Source: Thiomicrorhabdus sp965602805 (lineage in GTDB: Bacteria > Pseudomonadota > Gammaproteobacteria > Thiomicrospirales > Thiomicrospiraceae). Taken from it: DNA of 64,000 nt. Position numbers and translations under genes: made by a program. The stretch covers positions 47,413 to 111,412 of the forward strand of contig CBFCZK010000011.1 in the NCBI GenBank assembly GCA_965602805.1, written 5' to 3'. The notes under the pieces were generated by a model that saw only the letters and a list, made by a program, of their open reading frames with translations, was not told the DNA's origin and did not search any database. Position 1 is the first letter of the stretch, and each line of letters begins with the position of its first letter. Below are positions 17,280 to 25,984 of this stretch, in pieces.

Positions 17280-18016
17280 GTTCTCACTCCTTGCTGAAGT
17301 AAAGGTTGTCCAGCTGGCTGCCCTGGCGTATGAATCTGCTGGGATAATTTGCCGTCTTCTAAAGTGAATAGGCTTTCGGCCGCGTCCATGATTTTGGGGT
17401 CATGAGTGGAAAAGATAAAGGTGGTATCAAATTCATCACGCATCTGTTTCATTAAATCAATAATGCGATAAGCGGTGGCGTGATCTAAATTAGCCGTTGG
17501 CTCATCCGCCAAAATCAATTTGGCATTCGAGGCTAAAGCACGGGCGACGGCGACACGCTGTTTTTGACCACCAGACAACTGCGAGGGTAGTTTATTGGCC
17601 TGGTCGCTAATGCCAACCGCTTCTAATAAGGTTGCCACGCGTTTTTTACGTTCATGGATTGGCCAATTCTGTACCATTAACAGCGGGTATTCGATGTTTT
17701 CGGCCACCGTCAGTACCGGAATCAGGTTGAAGTCTTGGAAGATAAAGCCGATGGTTTCACCGCGAAACTTGGCGGCCTGTTGGCGGTTTAGGGTGCTGAC
17801 ATCAATGCCATCGACGGTCAATAAACCTGAAGAGGGTTTGTCTAAGCAACCAATCATATTCAATAGTGTGCTTTTACCACTGCCGGAAGGGCCCACAAAC
17901 GAGACGAAAGCCCCCGTTTCAATTTTAAAGTCGACTTCGTGAATGGCATGAACAATTTCGCCACCCGCGCTATATGATTTGGTGAGTTGCATGGCTTCGA
18001 CAATATTCATACTCAT
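17276..18016 (-). CDS. LolD/MacB-type ABC transporter ATP-binding protein
   Basis: A 246-aa ATPase with Walker A GPSGSGKSTLLNMIGCLD, the signature LSGGQKQRVAVARAL, Walker B LILADEPTANLD and the switch His in FIFSTHDPKI. It groups with LolD/FtsE/MacB-type ATPases by GETIGFIFQDFNLIPVLTVAENIEYPL. It is the first gene of the ATPase-permease-LolA-like-barrel operon and should drive that FtsX permease. The start could also be the ATG two codons downstream. Confidence 0.92.
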   Translation of the reverse strand: MSMNIVEAMQLTKSYSAGGEIVHAIHEVDFKIETGAFVSFVGPSGSGKSTLLNMIGCLDKPSSGLLTVDGIDVSTLNRQQAAKFRGETIGFIFQDFNLIPVLTVAENIEYPLLMVQNWPIHERKKRVATLLEAVGISDQANKLPSQLSGGQKQRVAVARALASNAKLILADEPTANLDHATAYRIIDLMKQMRDEFDTTFIFSTHDPKIMDAAESLFTLEDGKLSQQIHTPGQPAGQPLLQQGVRT

Positions 18017-18202
18017 TCCTTCCGGGTTTAAGCCTGGTTTAAGTTTTGTTAGGCCTTTGATTTATCATTAAATAACAGACTGGCTGTAAAGGCAATGTAA
18101 AGCCTTATTCTATGGAGGTTAACTTGATTCAGGTTAATAAAAAATGATGGTTTTATTAAATCTTAAATGGAGGCGCATTCATAAATCCATTACAATGCCT
18201 TT

Positions 18203-18727
18203 ATGCATAAAGAAAGTATATTTTTAGTAGGCCCTATGGGGGCTGGAAAGTCCACGGTTGGTCGATTGATAGCTGAAAAGCTACACTACCAATTTGTCGA
18301 CAGTGACCATGAAATTGAAGAGCGCACGGGTGCCACTATTCCGATGATTTTCGACTTCGAAGGTGAGGCTGGGTTTCGTGAACGTGAAGAGTTGATGATT
18401 GATGAGCTTAGCGAGCGTACGGAAGTCGTGTTAGCGACCGGTGGCGGCGTGGTCGAGCGCGAAAAAAATCGTCAACACTTGCGTACCCGAGGTTTTGTGG
18501 TGTATCTAAAGTCGCCGGTAGAGGCGTTAATCCAACGTACCAAACATGATCGTAATCGACCGCTTTTGCAGACCGATAACCCAGAAAAAGTCCTCGCCGA
18601 TCTGATGGAAAAGCGTGAGCCTTGGTATTTAGAGATGGCAGATTTAGTCATTGAAACCCAGCAGGTTCCGGTGCATCGCGTGGTCAAACAAATCCTTGAC
18701 CGATTAGAAGAAGAACAGATTGTTTAA
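18203..18727 (+). CDS. aroK: Shikimate kinase
   Basis: A 174-aa kinase, fifth enzyme of the shikimate pathway, that phosphorylates shikimate at C3 with ATP. The P-loop GPMGAGKSTVGRLIAEKL opens the protein; DSDHEIEERTGATI binds shikimate and Mg; EGEAGFREREE and ATGGGVVERE are the remaining conserved blocks, and RNRPLLQT forms the lid. It is followed 80 bp on by aroB, the usual gammaproteobacterial aroK-aroB order. Confidence 0.96.
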   Translation: MHKESIFLVGPMGAGKSTVGRLIAEKLHYQFVDSDHEIEERTGATIPMIFDFEGEAGFREREELMIDELSERTEVVLATGGGVVEREKNRQHLRTRGFVVYLKSPVEALIQRTKHDRNRPLLQTDNPEKVLADLMEKREPWYLEMADLVIETQQVPVHRVVKQILDRLEEEQIV

Positions 18728-18807
18728 GATTTAAGGCGGCTTTAAAGTCGCTTAAAACCCTTATTAAATCGTTATCTCCAGAAACAGTATTAAAAAGAGA
18801 CAGAGCA

Positions 18808-19893
18808 GTGAAGACATTACGTGTTGAGTTAGGCGACAGAAGTTATCCTATTTTTATTGGCCAAGGGTTGATGGGCAATGCCGAGTTGGTTAAGCCTTAC
18901 GTTAAAGGTAAGCAGGTGTTGATTGTCACCAATACCACCGTCGCGCCTCTGTATTTGGAAGCCTGTGAAAAAGCCTTTGCGGATTTTGAAGTCAAGTCCG
19001 TGGTCTTACCAGACGGTGAAGAATATAAAACGCTGGAAACACTTAACTTGGTGTTTGATGAACTAATCGGTCAACGTTTTGATCGTAGTTGTACTTTGAT
19101 TGCCCTTGGCGGCGGCGTGATTGGCGATATGACCGGCTTTGCGGCGGCGTCTTTTCAACGTGGTGTAAATTTCATTCAAATGCCGACCACTTTACTGTCG
19201 CAAGTTGACTCTTCGGTGGGTGGCAAAACCGGTGTGAATCATCCTCTTGGCAAAAATATGATTGGTGCATTCCACCAGCCAGAGTGTGTGGTGATTGATA
19301 CTGAAACCCTAAATACCTTAGAAGATCGTCAACTCTCATCCGGCCTGGCGGAAGTCATTAAATATGGCTTAATTCAAGATCCTGAGTTTTTTGACTGGTT
19401 AGAAGTCAATATCGAAAAGCTTGCGGCGCGTGAACCTGATGCTCTGTCCTACGCCATCGAACGTTCTTGCGAAGATAAAGCGCATATTGTGGCTAAAGAT
19501 GAAAAAGAAGCCGGTCTACGCGCTTTATTTAATCTTGGCCACACTTTTGGTCACGCCATTGAAGCAGGCATGGGCTACGGTAATTGGTTGCATGGCGAAG
19601 GCGTCAGTGCCGGTACCATGCAAGCCGTATTTTTATCGCGTTTATTAGGCGATATTGATGACGGTGATTTTGAACGAGTCATAGAGATTTTTGAGCGAGT
19701 CAATTTGCCAATCTACCCACCAAAAGTCTCTGAAATGGACAATCAAAAGTTCCTCGGTTTAATGGCCGGTGATAAAAAAGCCAAAGCGGGGCAGATTCGA
19801 TTAGTGTTATTAAAGTCGATTGGTGAAGCTTATGTCACTGGCGACTATCCACAAGAATTACTCGAACAAACCTTAACGGACTGGCGTGATTAA
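18808..19893 (+). CDS. aroB: 3-dehydroquinate synthase
   Basis: A 361-aa NAD- and metal-dependent enzyme that cyclises DAHP to 3-dehydroquinate, the second step of the shikimate pathway. Landmarks are LPDGEEYKTLETLN, the nucleotide-binding ALGGGVIGDMTGFAAAS, the FIQMPTTLLSQVDSSVGGKTGVNH active-site loop, and the zinc ligands in FNLGHTFGHAIEA and NWLHGEGVSAG. The length is normal. It is probably co-transcribed with aroK and ends at a terminator nested inside a long inverted repeat. Confidence 0.97.
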   Translation: MKTLRVELGDRSYPIFIGQGLMGNAELVKPYVKGKQVLIVTNTTVAPLYLEACEKAFADFEVKSVVLPDGEEYKTLETLNLVFDELIGQRFDRSCTLIALGGGVIGDMTGFAAASFQRGVNFIQMPTTLLSQVDSSVGGKTGVNHPLGKNMIGAFHQPECVVIDTETLNTLEDRQLSSGLAEVIKYGLIQDPEFFDWLEVNIEKLAAREPDALSYAIERSCEDKAHIVAKDEKEAGLRALFNLGHTFGHAIEAGMGYGNWLHGEGVSAGTMQAVFLSRLLGDIDDGDFERVIEIFERVNLPIYPPKVSEMDNQKFLGLMAGDKKAKAGQIRLVLLKSIGEAYVTGDYPQELLEQTLTDWRD

Positions 19894-19914
19894 AACGTCA
19901 GTTGTATTTATCTT

Positions 19915-20078
19915 AAGAGGTCACTGCATAACTCTGGTCGAGAGAAAAATGAGATAGAATTTTTTAGATTTTAGTCAAAAAAACAAGCGTAATAGCCAGC
20001 TATTGCGCGTTTTTTTGGCTGAAAGATGAGAAACTTATAGCCATTTTTACCCGTTCACGAGTTATGCAGTGGTCTCTT
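19915..20078. repeat. 164-bp element with 20-bp terminal inverted repeats around a terminator
   Basis: The arms 19915-19934 and 20059-20078 are inverted copies, 18 of 20 matching, sharing CACTGCATAACTC. Between them lies an A-rich/T-rich hairpin. The size and end structure resemble a MITE-like element or a stable structured RNA; no flanking target duplication is clear. Confidence 0.55.
19977..20017. terminator. Bidirectional terminator after aroB
   Basis: A seven-A run, the stem GCGTAATAGC / GCTATTGCGC with one G-U-type mismatch, and a seven-T run. It is nested inside the 19915-20078 inverted repeat. Confidence 0.75.
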
Positions 20079-20105
20079 TAATTCATCCTAACTCTAGGGG
20101 GCGGT

Positions 20106-20999
20106 ATGCCAAGTAGCTATACACAACAATTTTCTGCAGAAGGTGTGCATTTTTCAATGCAAGAAAACATCATGATGATTCATGTTGAAAATGCCTTTGC
20201 ATCCGCTCAAATCACCACGCACGGTGGCAGTGTTTTAAGTTATACGCCTAAGAATGGCCAAGATCTATTATGGGTCAGTCCGACAGCGCTTTATAACGGC
20301 AAAAAACCCGTACGTGGTGGCGTGCCAGTTTGTTGGCCTTGGTTTGGTGCCAATACACAAGATGCTTCAGCGCCAGCACATGGTTTTGTGCGTAATGCAG
20401 TTTGGCATTTAGATCATGTTGCTAACTTAGACTCAGGCGTGACCGAAATCGTTTTAACATTTGATTCTGATGCAGAAACCCTAGCAATCTGGCCGCACAG
20501 TTTTCATCTGGCGTTGAAGATTGAAGTGGGTGAGAAACTCGCGATGTCTTTAATCACCACCAATCTAAGTGAGCACGATATTCAAATCACCGAAGCCTTC
20601 CACACCTATTTTAATGTGGCGGATGCAAGAAACTTGGTGATTAGCGGTTTAGAAGACAGTATCCATTTAGATAAACTGAGTAATGCGCCCGCTGAACGCC
20701 AAGTGGAAACCTTAACCTTAGTTCCGCCAATGGATTCAGTGTATTTAGACCAGGCAGGGGACGTTTCGATTGAAGATACTGGTCATCAACGCAGTATCAT
20801 AATTGAAAAACAGCATGCAGATTCTGCGGTGGTTTGGAATCCAGGCCCTGAAACCGTCAAAGGTTTTGCCGATGTACCTGACGATTTATGGCCAGAATTT
20901 GTCTGTGTCGAAGCCGGTAATATATTTGATAATGCGGTCATGATTGCCAGTGGTGATAAACATACCATGACGATGATTTTATCGACTCAGAATTCTTAA
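20106..20999 (+). CDS. yeaD: D-hexose-6-phosphate mutarotase (YeaD-like)
   Basis: A 297-aa aldose-1-epimerase-fold protein. Conserved features are the N-terminal AQITTHGGSVLSYTP, then LLWVSPTALYNGKKPVRGGVPVCWPWFG and APAHGFVRNAVW (catalytic His), a second His in ITEAFHTYFNV, and the catalytic Glu region FVCVEAGNIFDN. It interconverts the alpha and beta anomers of hexose-6-phosphates such as glucose-6-phosphate in the cytoplasm. A GGGGGC-rich leader stands before the ATG. The gene symbol is by similarity to E. coli YeaD. Confidence 0.88.
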   Translation: MPSSYTQQFSAEGVHFSMQENIMMIHVENAFASAQITTHGGSVLSYTPKNGQDLLWVSPTALYNGKKPVRGGVPVCWPWFGANTQDASAPAHGFVRNAVWHLDHVANLDSGVTEIVLTFDSDAETLAIWPHSFHLALKIEVGEKLAMSLITTNLSEHDIQITEAFHTYFNVADARNLVISGLEDSIHLDKLSNAPAERQVETLTLVPPMDSVYLDQAGDVSIEDTGHQRSIIIEKQHADSAVVWNPGPETVKGFADVPDDLWPEFVCVEAGNIFDNAVMIASGDKHTMTMILSTQNS

Positions 21000-21006
21000 A
21001 ATTCCA

Positions 21007-21028
21007 AACTGACCAGGCCTGGTCAGTT
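21007..21028. repeat. ACCAGGCCTGGT palindrome, copy 4, extended to 22 bp
   Basis: The core palindrome at 21012-21023 extends to a perfect 22-bp dyad with AACTG/CAGTT outer arms, 8 bases after the yeaD stop. It is the longest symmetric copy in the window. Confidence 0.88.
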
Positions 21029-21044
21029 ATTTCGCGGCCATTTT

Positions 21045-21069
21045 GAAAGCACCGTCAATGGGTGCTTTC
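21045..21069. terminator. Hairpin between convergent yeaD and DUF1275 gene
   Basis: GAAAGCACC - GTCAATG - GGTGCTTTC, a perfect 9-bp stem, but only short T runs follow. It abuts the stop codon of the minus-strand gene. Confidence 0.6.
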
Positions 21070-21779
21070 TATAGTTGGTCTGTTTTACGGGCTGCTTTCT
21101 GTGAATAATTCCTCAAATACATCACGCCCAATATCCCTGTTAATACGCCAGGAAAAATCAGTGACCAATGCGGGATTGCAATATAGGCGTAGATGCCAAT
21201 AATCCCTCCTAGAATATAAGTCATCAATAGTACGACTAAAACATTACTTTGCCAAGCCCACGGGGTCTGAGACTTTATCTTCTCGGCAAAATGCACACCT
21301 ATATCGGTCGCATTTCCCGTCATATGAGTCGTGCGCAACTGCAGGCCACGATAGCTCGCGACTAAGGCGTTTTGAATGCCGCAAGCCATCGCACTGAGGA
21401 GTACTGAAAAAATCGAGTGTTGGAAGCTTAATAAGGCTGCAAGGGTCAATAAAATACAATTCAGAATTAAACCATAGCCATAGTTTGGGGTTTCGTTGTA
21501 ACGTTGTTGACCAATCAATAGACCAGAAATAAAAGCCCCTAAAATAAAGCTCATTAAAATCAAAAATGAGATGCTGAGCAAAGACCAGTCGAACTCAACT
21601 AAGTGTTTGCTGACATGTGATGCCACGCCGGACATTTGACTCACCGGTATACTAAATTCAATCAACATGGCACTATTAATATAGCCGGCAATCAGAGCCA
21701 TTAAGCCCGCAATGGTATAAACCTTGATAATTTGGTTTTGATTAAGAGATTCAGCGCTCTCTCTAATAGGGTATGGCAT
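21069..21779 (-). CDS. DUF1275 (YoaK family) membrane protein
   Basis: A 236-aa integral membrane protein with about six hydrophobic segments. The family pattern is clear: IAGLMALIAGYINSAMLIEFSIPVSQMSGVASHVSKHL at the N-terminus and GIQNALVASYRGLQLRTTHMTGNATDIGVHFAEKI in the middle. Members are of unknown function, sometimes suggested to be transport-related. It stands alone, convergent with the mutarotase gene. Confidence 0.85.
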   Translation of the reverse strand: MPYPIRESAESLNQNQIIKVYTIAGLMALIAGYINSAMLIEFSIPVSQMSGVASHVSKHLVEFDWSLLSISFLILMSFILGAFISGLLIGQQRYNETPNYGYGLILNCILLTLAALLSFQHSIFSVLLSAMACGIQNALVASYRGLQLRTTHMTGNATDIGVHFAEKIKSQTPWAWQSNVLVVLLMTYILGGIIGIYAYIAIPHWSLIFPGVLTGILGVMYLRNYSQKAARKTDQL

Positions 21780-22291
21780 TCCGAGTCCTTAAGTTAGGTG
21801 ACACCAACATAAATAACTTTGTGTACCATCATAAGCAAAGCAGCCTGATTTTAATAGGGATTTAGCGAGGAATCGGATATTGGCAGTGAATGGCTTCAAT
21901 CTGCTGTAACACTTCCGACATATTAATATGACGTCGACTGGAGCGATATTTTCTTTTAACTGTTCTAGATTAGTCGTGCCAATAAAATCCCCATGCATTT
22001 TGATAATGAAAAAACAGTCAAACTTTGACTTTAGATGCATTTATCTTAATGGATTGGTAATGCGAATTGGAAACTTACCAGGCCTGGTAGGGTTTATCGA
22101 TATTAATTTTAGCCGTTTTATATTTGAGTTAATTTTACTAAAAGATAAACGGTCATTCTGTATCCCCTTAAAAAAGCTAGCGTGTCCCATATTGAAAAGT
22201 TCAAATAAATCATTATGAACAGGTTTCATTAACTGTTTAGTACCCATATAATAATTTACACTGATAATTTACAAGGTTATTTAACCAGCGC
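21780..22291. other. 512-bp gap with possible gene remnant
   Basis: No convincing intact gene. Short minus-strand open stretches (for example residues FIGTTNLEQLKENIAPVDV near 21930-22000, and in another frame MSEVLQQIEAIHCQYPIPR) read like pieces of one small degenerate protein, but I cannot name the family. Palindrome copy 5 lies at 22077-22088. Confidence 0.35.
22077..22088. repeat. ACCAGGCCTGGT palindrome, copy 5 (intergenic)
   Basis: Flanked by TT and AG, giving TTACCAGGCCTGGTAG. Confidence 0.85.
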
Positions 22292-24604
22292 ATGAAAAAA
22301 TTACTCAAACCCCTAAATGGTTTTAGAGCCAAAGCATTTGGTATTGCTCTATTTGCACTACTAATGTCGTTCGTACTGTATTGGTTCGGATCCTCCATCA
22401 AACAACGAATTATGCAGATAGAAAACCTATGGATTTCTTACAGTACCCACGAAGTCACTAACAGTAATCAGCTTGGCCAAATTCAAAGGCAGCTGGGTTA
22501 TGGTGGTTTTATTGATCATTTCAAAAGCTATGTGCTATATCAAGATGCAGCACTTATCCCTGTCATTCAGAATGATTTGAATAAAATCTATCACGCGCTT
22601 GACCAATTTAGCAATTTAGACGCCTCGCCTGATCAACAATTATCAATTCAACAATTACGTTTCGGTATCAATCGTTACGCCGAAAAATTTGAGCTTGCAC
22701 AGAGGCTAGTTGCAGTCGGCACCCCGTCATCGATTATTGGCCGACAAGTTGAGGTCGATGATAAGGAAATACTCGATCCTCTCGCCGCGCTAGCAATGCA
22801 TGTTGTAGAGCATCAAAGCGACATTGAAAGACAAACAATTGAAAAAATATCACAAATTATGCTCATTGCTTCCTGGGGACTGATACTTATTCCGCTCATT
22901 ATTCTGATTGCGGGTTGGCTTATTTACACCTCAAGAAATTCCAATGTGATTAACCAGCAGCTCAGAAAAGCCCATACGAATTTAGATTTTTTGATTAACG
23001 CGACACCTGATGCAATGCTCTTTGTCGATGAAGAAGGCCATATTATCCGTTCCAATCACGAAGCCGTTAGGCTTTTTGGCTATAGCAATGATGAGTTTTT
23101 AGGGATGACGGTAGAAGATCTGATGCCGGTGAGGCTGCGCGATGGCCATATTGGTATACGAAAATCAGGATTTGCACAGCCTAGTTCCCGCCCTATGAAA
23201 TCTAAAGCGAAATTTACCATCCTAACTCATGATGGCAGAGAACTGCCTGCGGAAATCAGTTTGAGTTTTATGATGCAGTCGGGTAAGAAGATTGCGATTA
23301 CCTCCATACGAGATATTGCAAAAAAGCGTCAAGCGGAAAAAGCATTGCAAAATAGTATGAGCATGTTGAATAAAGCCCAGGAAATGTCCCAGATTGGTAG
23401 CTGGGATTGGCATATTCAAGAGAATAACTTGTTTTGGTCAGATGAAATCTTCCGTATTTTTGGATTAGTGCCACAACAATTTACAGCGACCTATGAGGGC
23501 TTTTTGGAGCGCGTACATCCAGATGACCGAACCCTTTTGCAAGCAATGGTTGAAAAGACACTTGTTGGTAATCAACCCTATAAAATTGAACATAGAATTA
23601 TCACTCCAGATGGCGAAGAGAAGGTGGTTTTGGAAGAGGCTGAAATCTATCGGGATGACATGGGTGAGCCGGTACGCATGGTGGGAACGGTACAGGATAT
23701 CACTGAGCGAAAGTCAGTCGAAGCGCAACTTCAATTAGCTAAAAAAGTATTTGATAATACGTTAGAAGCCATTCTGATTTTAGATGTAAATATTAAAGTG
23801 GTCGATTGCAACTCTGCTTTTAACGCTCTGACCGGTTATGGGCGTAAAGAGCTTCTTGGTCAAAATCCATTTATGTTAAGTTTTGGTCGCCATACTGACC
23901 ACAGTCTTAAGGATATTGAAGAGGTCGTTTTTCAAAATGAATTCTGGCAAGGGGAGATTTGGAATCGTCGTAAAGATGGCGAGCTCTATCCTTGTATGGC
24001 TTCTATGAGTTCGGTTAAAGATTTTGGGGGCAGAATCACCCATTATGTTATGGTTTTATTGGATATTAGTTCGATTAAACAAGATCAACAACGACTCGAA
24101 AAAATGGCGCATTTTGACCAACTAACCGGCTTGGCCAATCGTTTCCTTTTCGGTGACCGTTTGCGCAGCGCTTTAAGTCGCGCGCATCGTAACAGTAACC
24201 ATATGGCAGTGCTTTATATCGATCTAGACGGCTTTAAACAAGTAAATGATAATCTTGGGCATCAAAAAGGCGATGAATTATTAATCACCATAAGCCATAA
24301 ACTTAATCAGTGTGTGAGAGAGGATGATACGGTCGCACGCTTAGGGGGTGATGAATTTGCGATTATCCTCAATGAACAATCTGGAAAGTCAGATATGGTA
24401 TTGTTAGTTGAACGCATTCTTAAAGCTGTTTCTATAACGATACCCTCTGCTACTCAAAGCTACCGAGTTACGGCAAGTATTGGAATTGCTCTCTATCCAC
24501 AAGATGGTGACGACTGCAAAACCTTATTACGACATGCCGACCAAGCAATGTATCATGCAAAAAAGGATGGCAAAAATACTTATCAATTTTTTGATGAGAT
24601 ATAA
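22292..24604 (+). CDS. Membrane-anchored PAS-PAS-PAS-GGDEF diguanylate cyclase
   Basis: A 770-aa sensor. An N-terminal TM (about 15-35) and a second TM (about 190-210, MLIASWGLILIPLIILIAGWLIY) bracket a periplasmic domain of some 150 residues. Three PAS/PAC units follow (about 225-345, 360-475 and 485-590), each ending in an I-x-D-I-(T/S)-type PAC motif. The C-terminal GGDEF domain holds RLGGDEFAIIL with an upstream RxxD inhibitory site (REDD, five residues before GGDEF), so it should make c-di-GMP with product feedback. There is no EAL domain. It is a single-gene unit. Confidence 0.93.
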   Translation: MKKLLKPLNGFRAKAFGIALFALLMSFVLYWFGSSIKQRIMQIENLWISYSTHEVTNSNQLGQIQRQLGYGGFIDHFKSYVLYQDAALIPVIQNDLNKIYHALDQFSNLDASPDQQLSIQQLRFGINRYAEKFELAQRLVAVGTPSSIIGRQVEVDDKEILDPLAALAMHVVEHQSDIERQTIEKISQIMLIASWGLILIPLIILIAGWLIYTSRNSNVINQQLRKAHTNLDFLINATPDAMLFVDEEGHIIRSNHEAVRLFGYSNDEFLGMTVEDLMPVRLRDGHIGIRKSGFAQPSSRPMKSKAKFTILTHDGRELPAEISLSFMMQSGKKIAITSIRDIAKKRQAEKALQNSMSMLNKAQEMSQIGSWDWHIQENNLFWSDEIFRIFGLVPQQFTATYEGFLERVHPDDRTLLQAMVEKTLVGNQPYKIEHRIITPDGEEKVVLEEAEIYRDDMGEPVRMVGTVQDITERKSVEAQLQLAKKVFDNTLEAILILDVNIKVVDCNSAFNALTGYGRKELLGQNPFMLSFGRHTDHSLKDIEEVVFQNEFWQGEIWNRRKDGELYPCMASMSSVKDFGGRITHYVMVLLDISSIKQDQQRLEKMAHFDQLTGLANRFLFGDRLRSALSRAHRNSNHMAVLYIDLDGFKQVNDNLGHQKGDELLITISHKLNQCVREDDTVARLGGDEFAIILNEQSGKSDMVLLVERILKAVSITIPSATQSYRVTASIGIALYPQDGDDCKTLLRHADQAMYHAKKDGKNTYQFFDEI

Positions 24605-24966
24605 AACTCCTATTGCTTAAAAAATCAATATTTAGCGTACACGAGTACAACGGATACCAGCTAAAAAAGTCATTATAGATTAGGTGTTCCTTCTGATTAA
24701 TCGCCTAAGCTATCGGAGCTATAGGGCTGAGTAATTTGTATCTCCAGGGCGAGAGTGTCGATTTGGGATCCGTCTGATGGGGCTGGTGCGCATTGGTAGA
24801 ATGCTTATCTCATTTGAGATAAGCATGACGCCATGTTTTAAGCAGAGAGCAAATCGAGTTCGGCTTACTTCAGATAAAACAGTGCCTTTCTTCTCTTAAG
24901 CCCTAAATTGTGGATAATATGCCTATTCAATTAGAAACGATGTTTTAAATCGTTTCTCAATATTAT
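24605..24966. other. Intergenic region with perfect hairpin 24801-24826
   Basis: No gene seen. It contains ATGCTTATCTCA-TT-TGAGATAAGCAT (24801-24826), a perfect 12-bp stem with a 2-nt loop and no T-tract, and a second inverted repeat GAAACGAT...ATCGTTTC (24933-24956) just upstream of tRNA-Arg. Confidence 0.5.
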
Positions 24967-25042
24967 GCGGCCATAGTTAAACAGGATATAACTGCCCCCT
25001 CCTAAGGGGCTATTCCGGGTTCGAGTCCTGGTGGCTGTACCA
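24967..25042 (+). tRNA. tRNA-Arg(CCU)
   Basis: A full cloverleaf. The 7-bp acceptor GCGGCCA pairs with TGGCTGT (two G-U pairs), followed by encoded ACCA. The D-arm is GTTA...TAAC, the anticodon stem GCCCC/GGGGC presents CTCCTAA with anticodon CCU, and the T-arm CCGGG-TTCGAGT-CCTGG is intact. It decodes AGG. The 76-nt length is standard. Confidence 0.92.
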
Positions 25043-25110
25043 CTTTCTATTTCTAAACTTTCTATGCAAGCAATTCTGATTTGAGTTCCAAAATTCCATA
25101 ATCAGTTGTG

Positions 25111-25851
25111 ATGCTAATTAAAAGACTCCTTGCTATGAATAACCTTATTTTTATTTGCTTGATAAGCAGTTTCTTAGCTTTTCCTGTACTGAGTTCTGCC
25201 GAAACTGTCGTGCCTGATTTTCGCCAGTATAAAGATATAAAAAAGAAAAAAACCGCCTTCTTTGCATTTCTATTGCCATACATCAAACAGTCGAATTTAG
25301 AGATTCAAAAAAAGCGGGCTGATTTACTGCAAATAGCGCCGAGCGAGCTTGATAAGCAACAAAAGAGCTTAATCGCGATGGCACGTTACTATCGAGTGGA
25401 CTATAAAAACCAGTCTCTGGCACGAGTGCATAGCGACTTGCTCAAAAAAATTGATGTGATTCCGCCTTCTTTAGCCTTGGCTCAAGCTGCGAATGAATCG
25501 GCTTGGGGAACCTCTCGTTTTGCGAGAGAAGCGTCTAACTATTTTGGTCAATGGTGTTTGAGCAAGGGGTGCGGTTTAGTACCACGTCAACGTCAGGTAG
25601 GTAAGGTGCATGAGGTGCGTAAATTTAATTCAGCGTATGAATCCGTGAAAAGTTATATACACCATTTAAATGCGCAGCCTTCTTATACCATGTTGCGTGA
25701 AATACGTTATCAGAAAGGGCTGTTGAATCAGTCGGTTAGTGGCTTGGATCTAGTGGTAGGCTTAGAAAAATACTCGGCACGTAAGCAAGCGTATATCACA
25801 GAGTTAGCGAAGATGATTCGGGTAAACAAGTTGGCTCAGTACGACTTATAG
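25111..25851 (+). CDS. Bax-like N-acetylglucosaminidase domain protein
   Basis: A 246-aa exported protein from the ATG at 25111; a GTG one codon earlier and an ATG at 25135 are alternatives. The signal peptide LLAMNNLIFICLISSFLAFPVLSSAE leads to a Bax/FlgJ-type glucosaminidase domain: PPSLALAQAANESAWGTSRFAREASNYFGQWC carries the catalytic Glu in ANESAWG, then KFNSAYESVKSYIHHLNAQPSY. It probably cleaves peptidoglycan glycan strands in the periplasm. It is convergent with rpoH across a bidirectional terminator. Confidence 0.87.
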   Translation: MLIKRLLAMNNLIFICLISSFLAFPVLSSAETVVPDFRQYKDIKKKKTAFFAFLLPYIKQSNLEIQKKRADLLQIAPSELDKQQKSLIAMARYYRVDYKNQSLARVHSDLLKKIDVIPPSLALAQAANESAWGTSRFAREASNYFGQWCLSKGCGLVPRQRQVGKVHEVRKFNSAYESVKSYIHHLNAQPSYTMLREIRYQKGLLNQSVSGLDLVVGLEKYSARKQAYITELAKMIRVNKLAQYDL

Positions 25852-25909
25852 CTTGTCGCGAGTTTTTTACGACCTTTTGCAGAGAAAACGTGTTCTTAAG
25901 GTCAATAAA

Positions 25910-25947
25910 AAAGCCTGCTTGAATACTGGGTATTCGAAGCAGGCTTT
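25910..25947. terminator. Bidirectional terminator between bax-like gene and rpoH
   Basis: AAAGCCTGCTT-GAATACTGGGTATTC-GAAGCAGGCTTT, an A-rich 5' side and a long stem, placed between convergent genes. Confidence 0.85.
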
Positions 25948-25984
25948 AAGTGGTTTTGAAGCGCTAAAGTTGTGTGACTCTAAC

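Noticed and set aside
19915..20078. 6S RNA or other known small RNA
   Set aside because: The ends pair, but the central part is a terminator hairpin and lacks the 6S open-bubble features I would expect.
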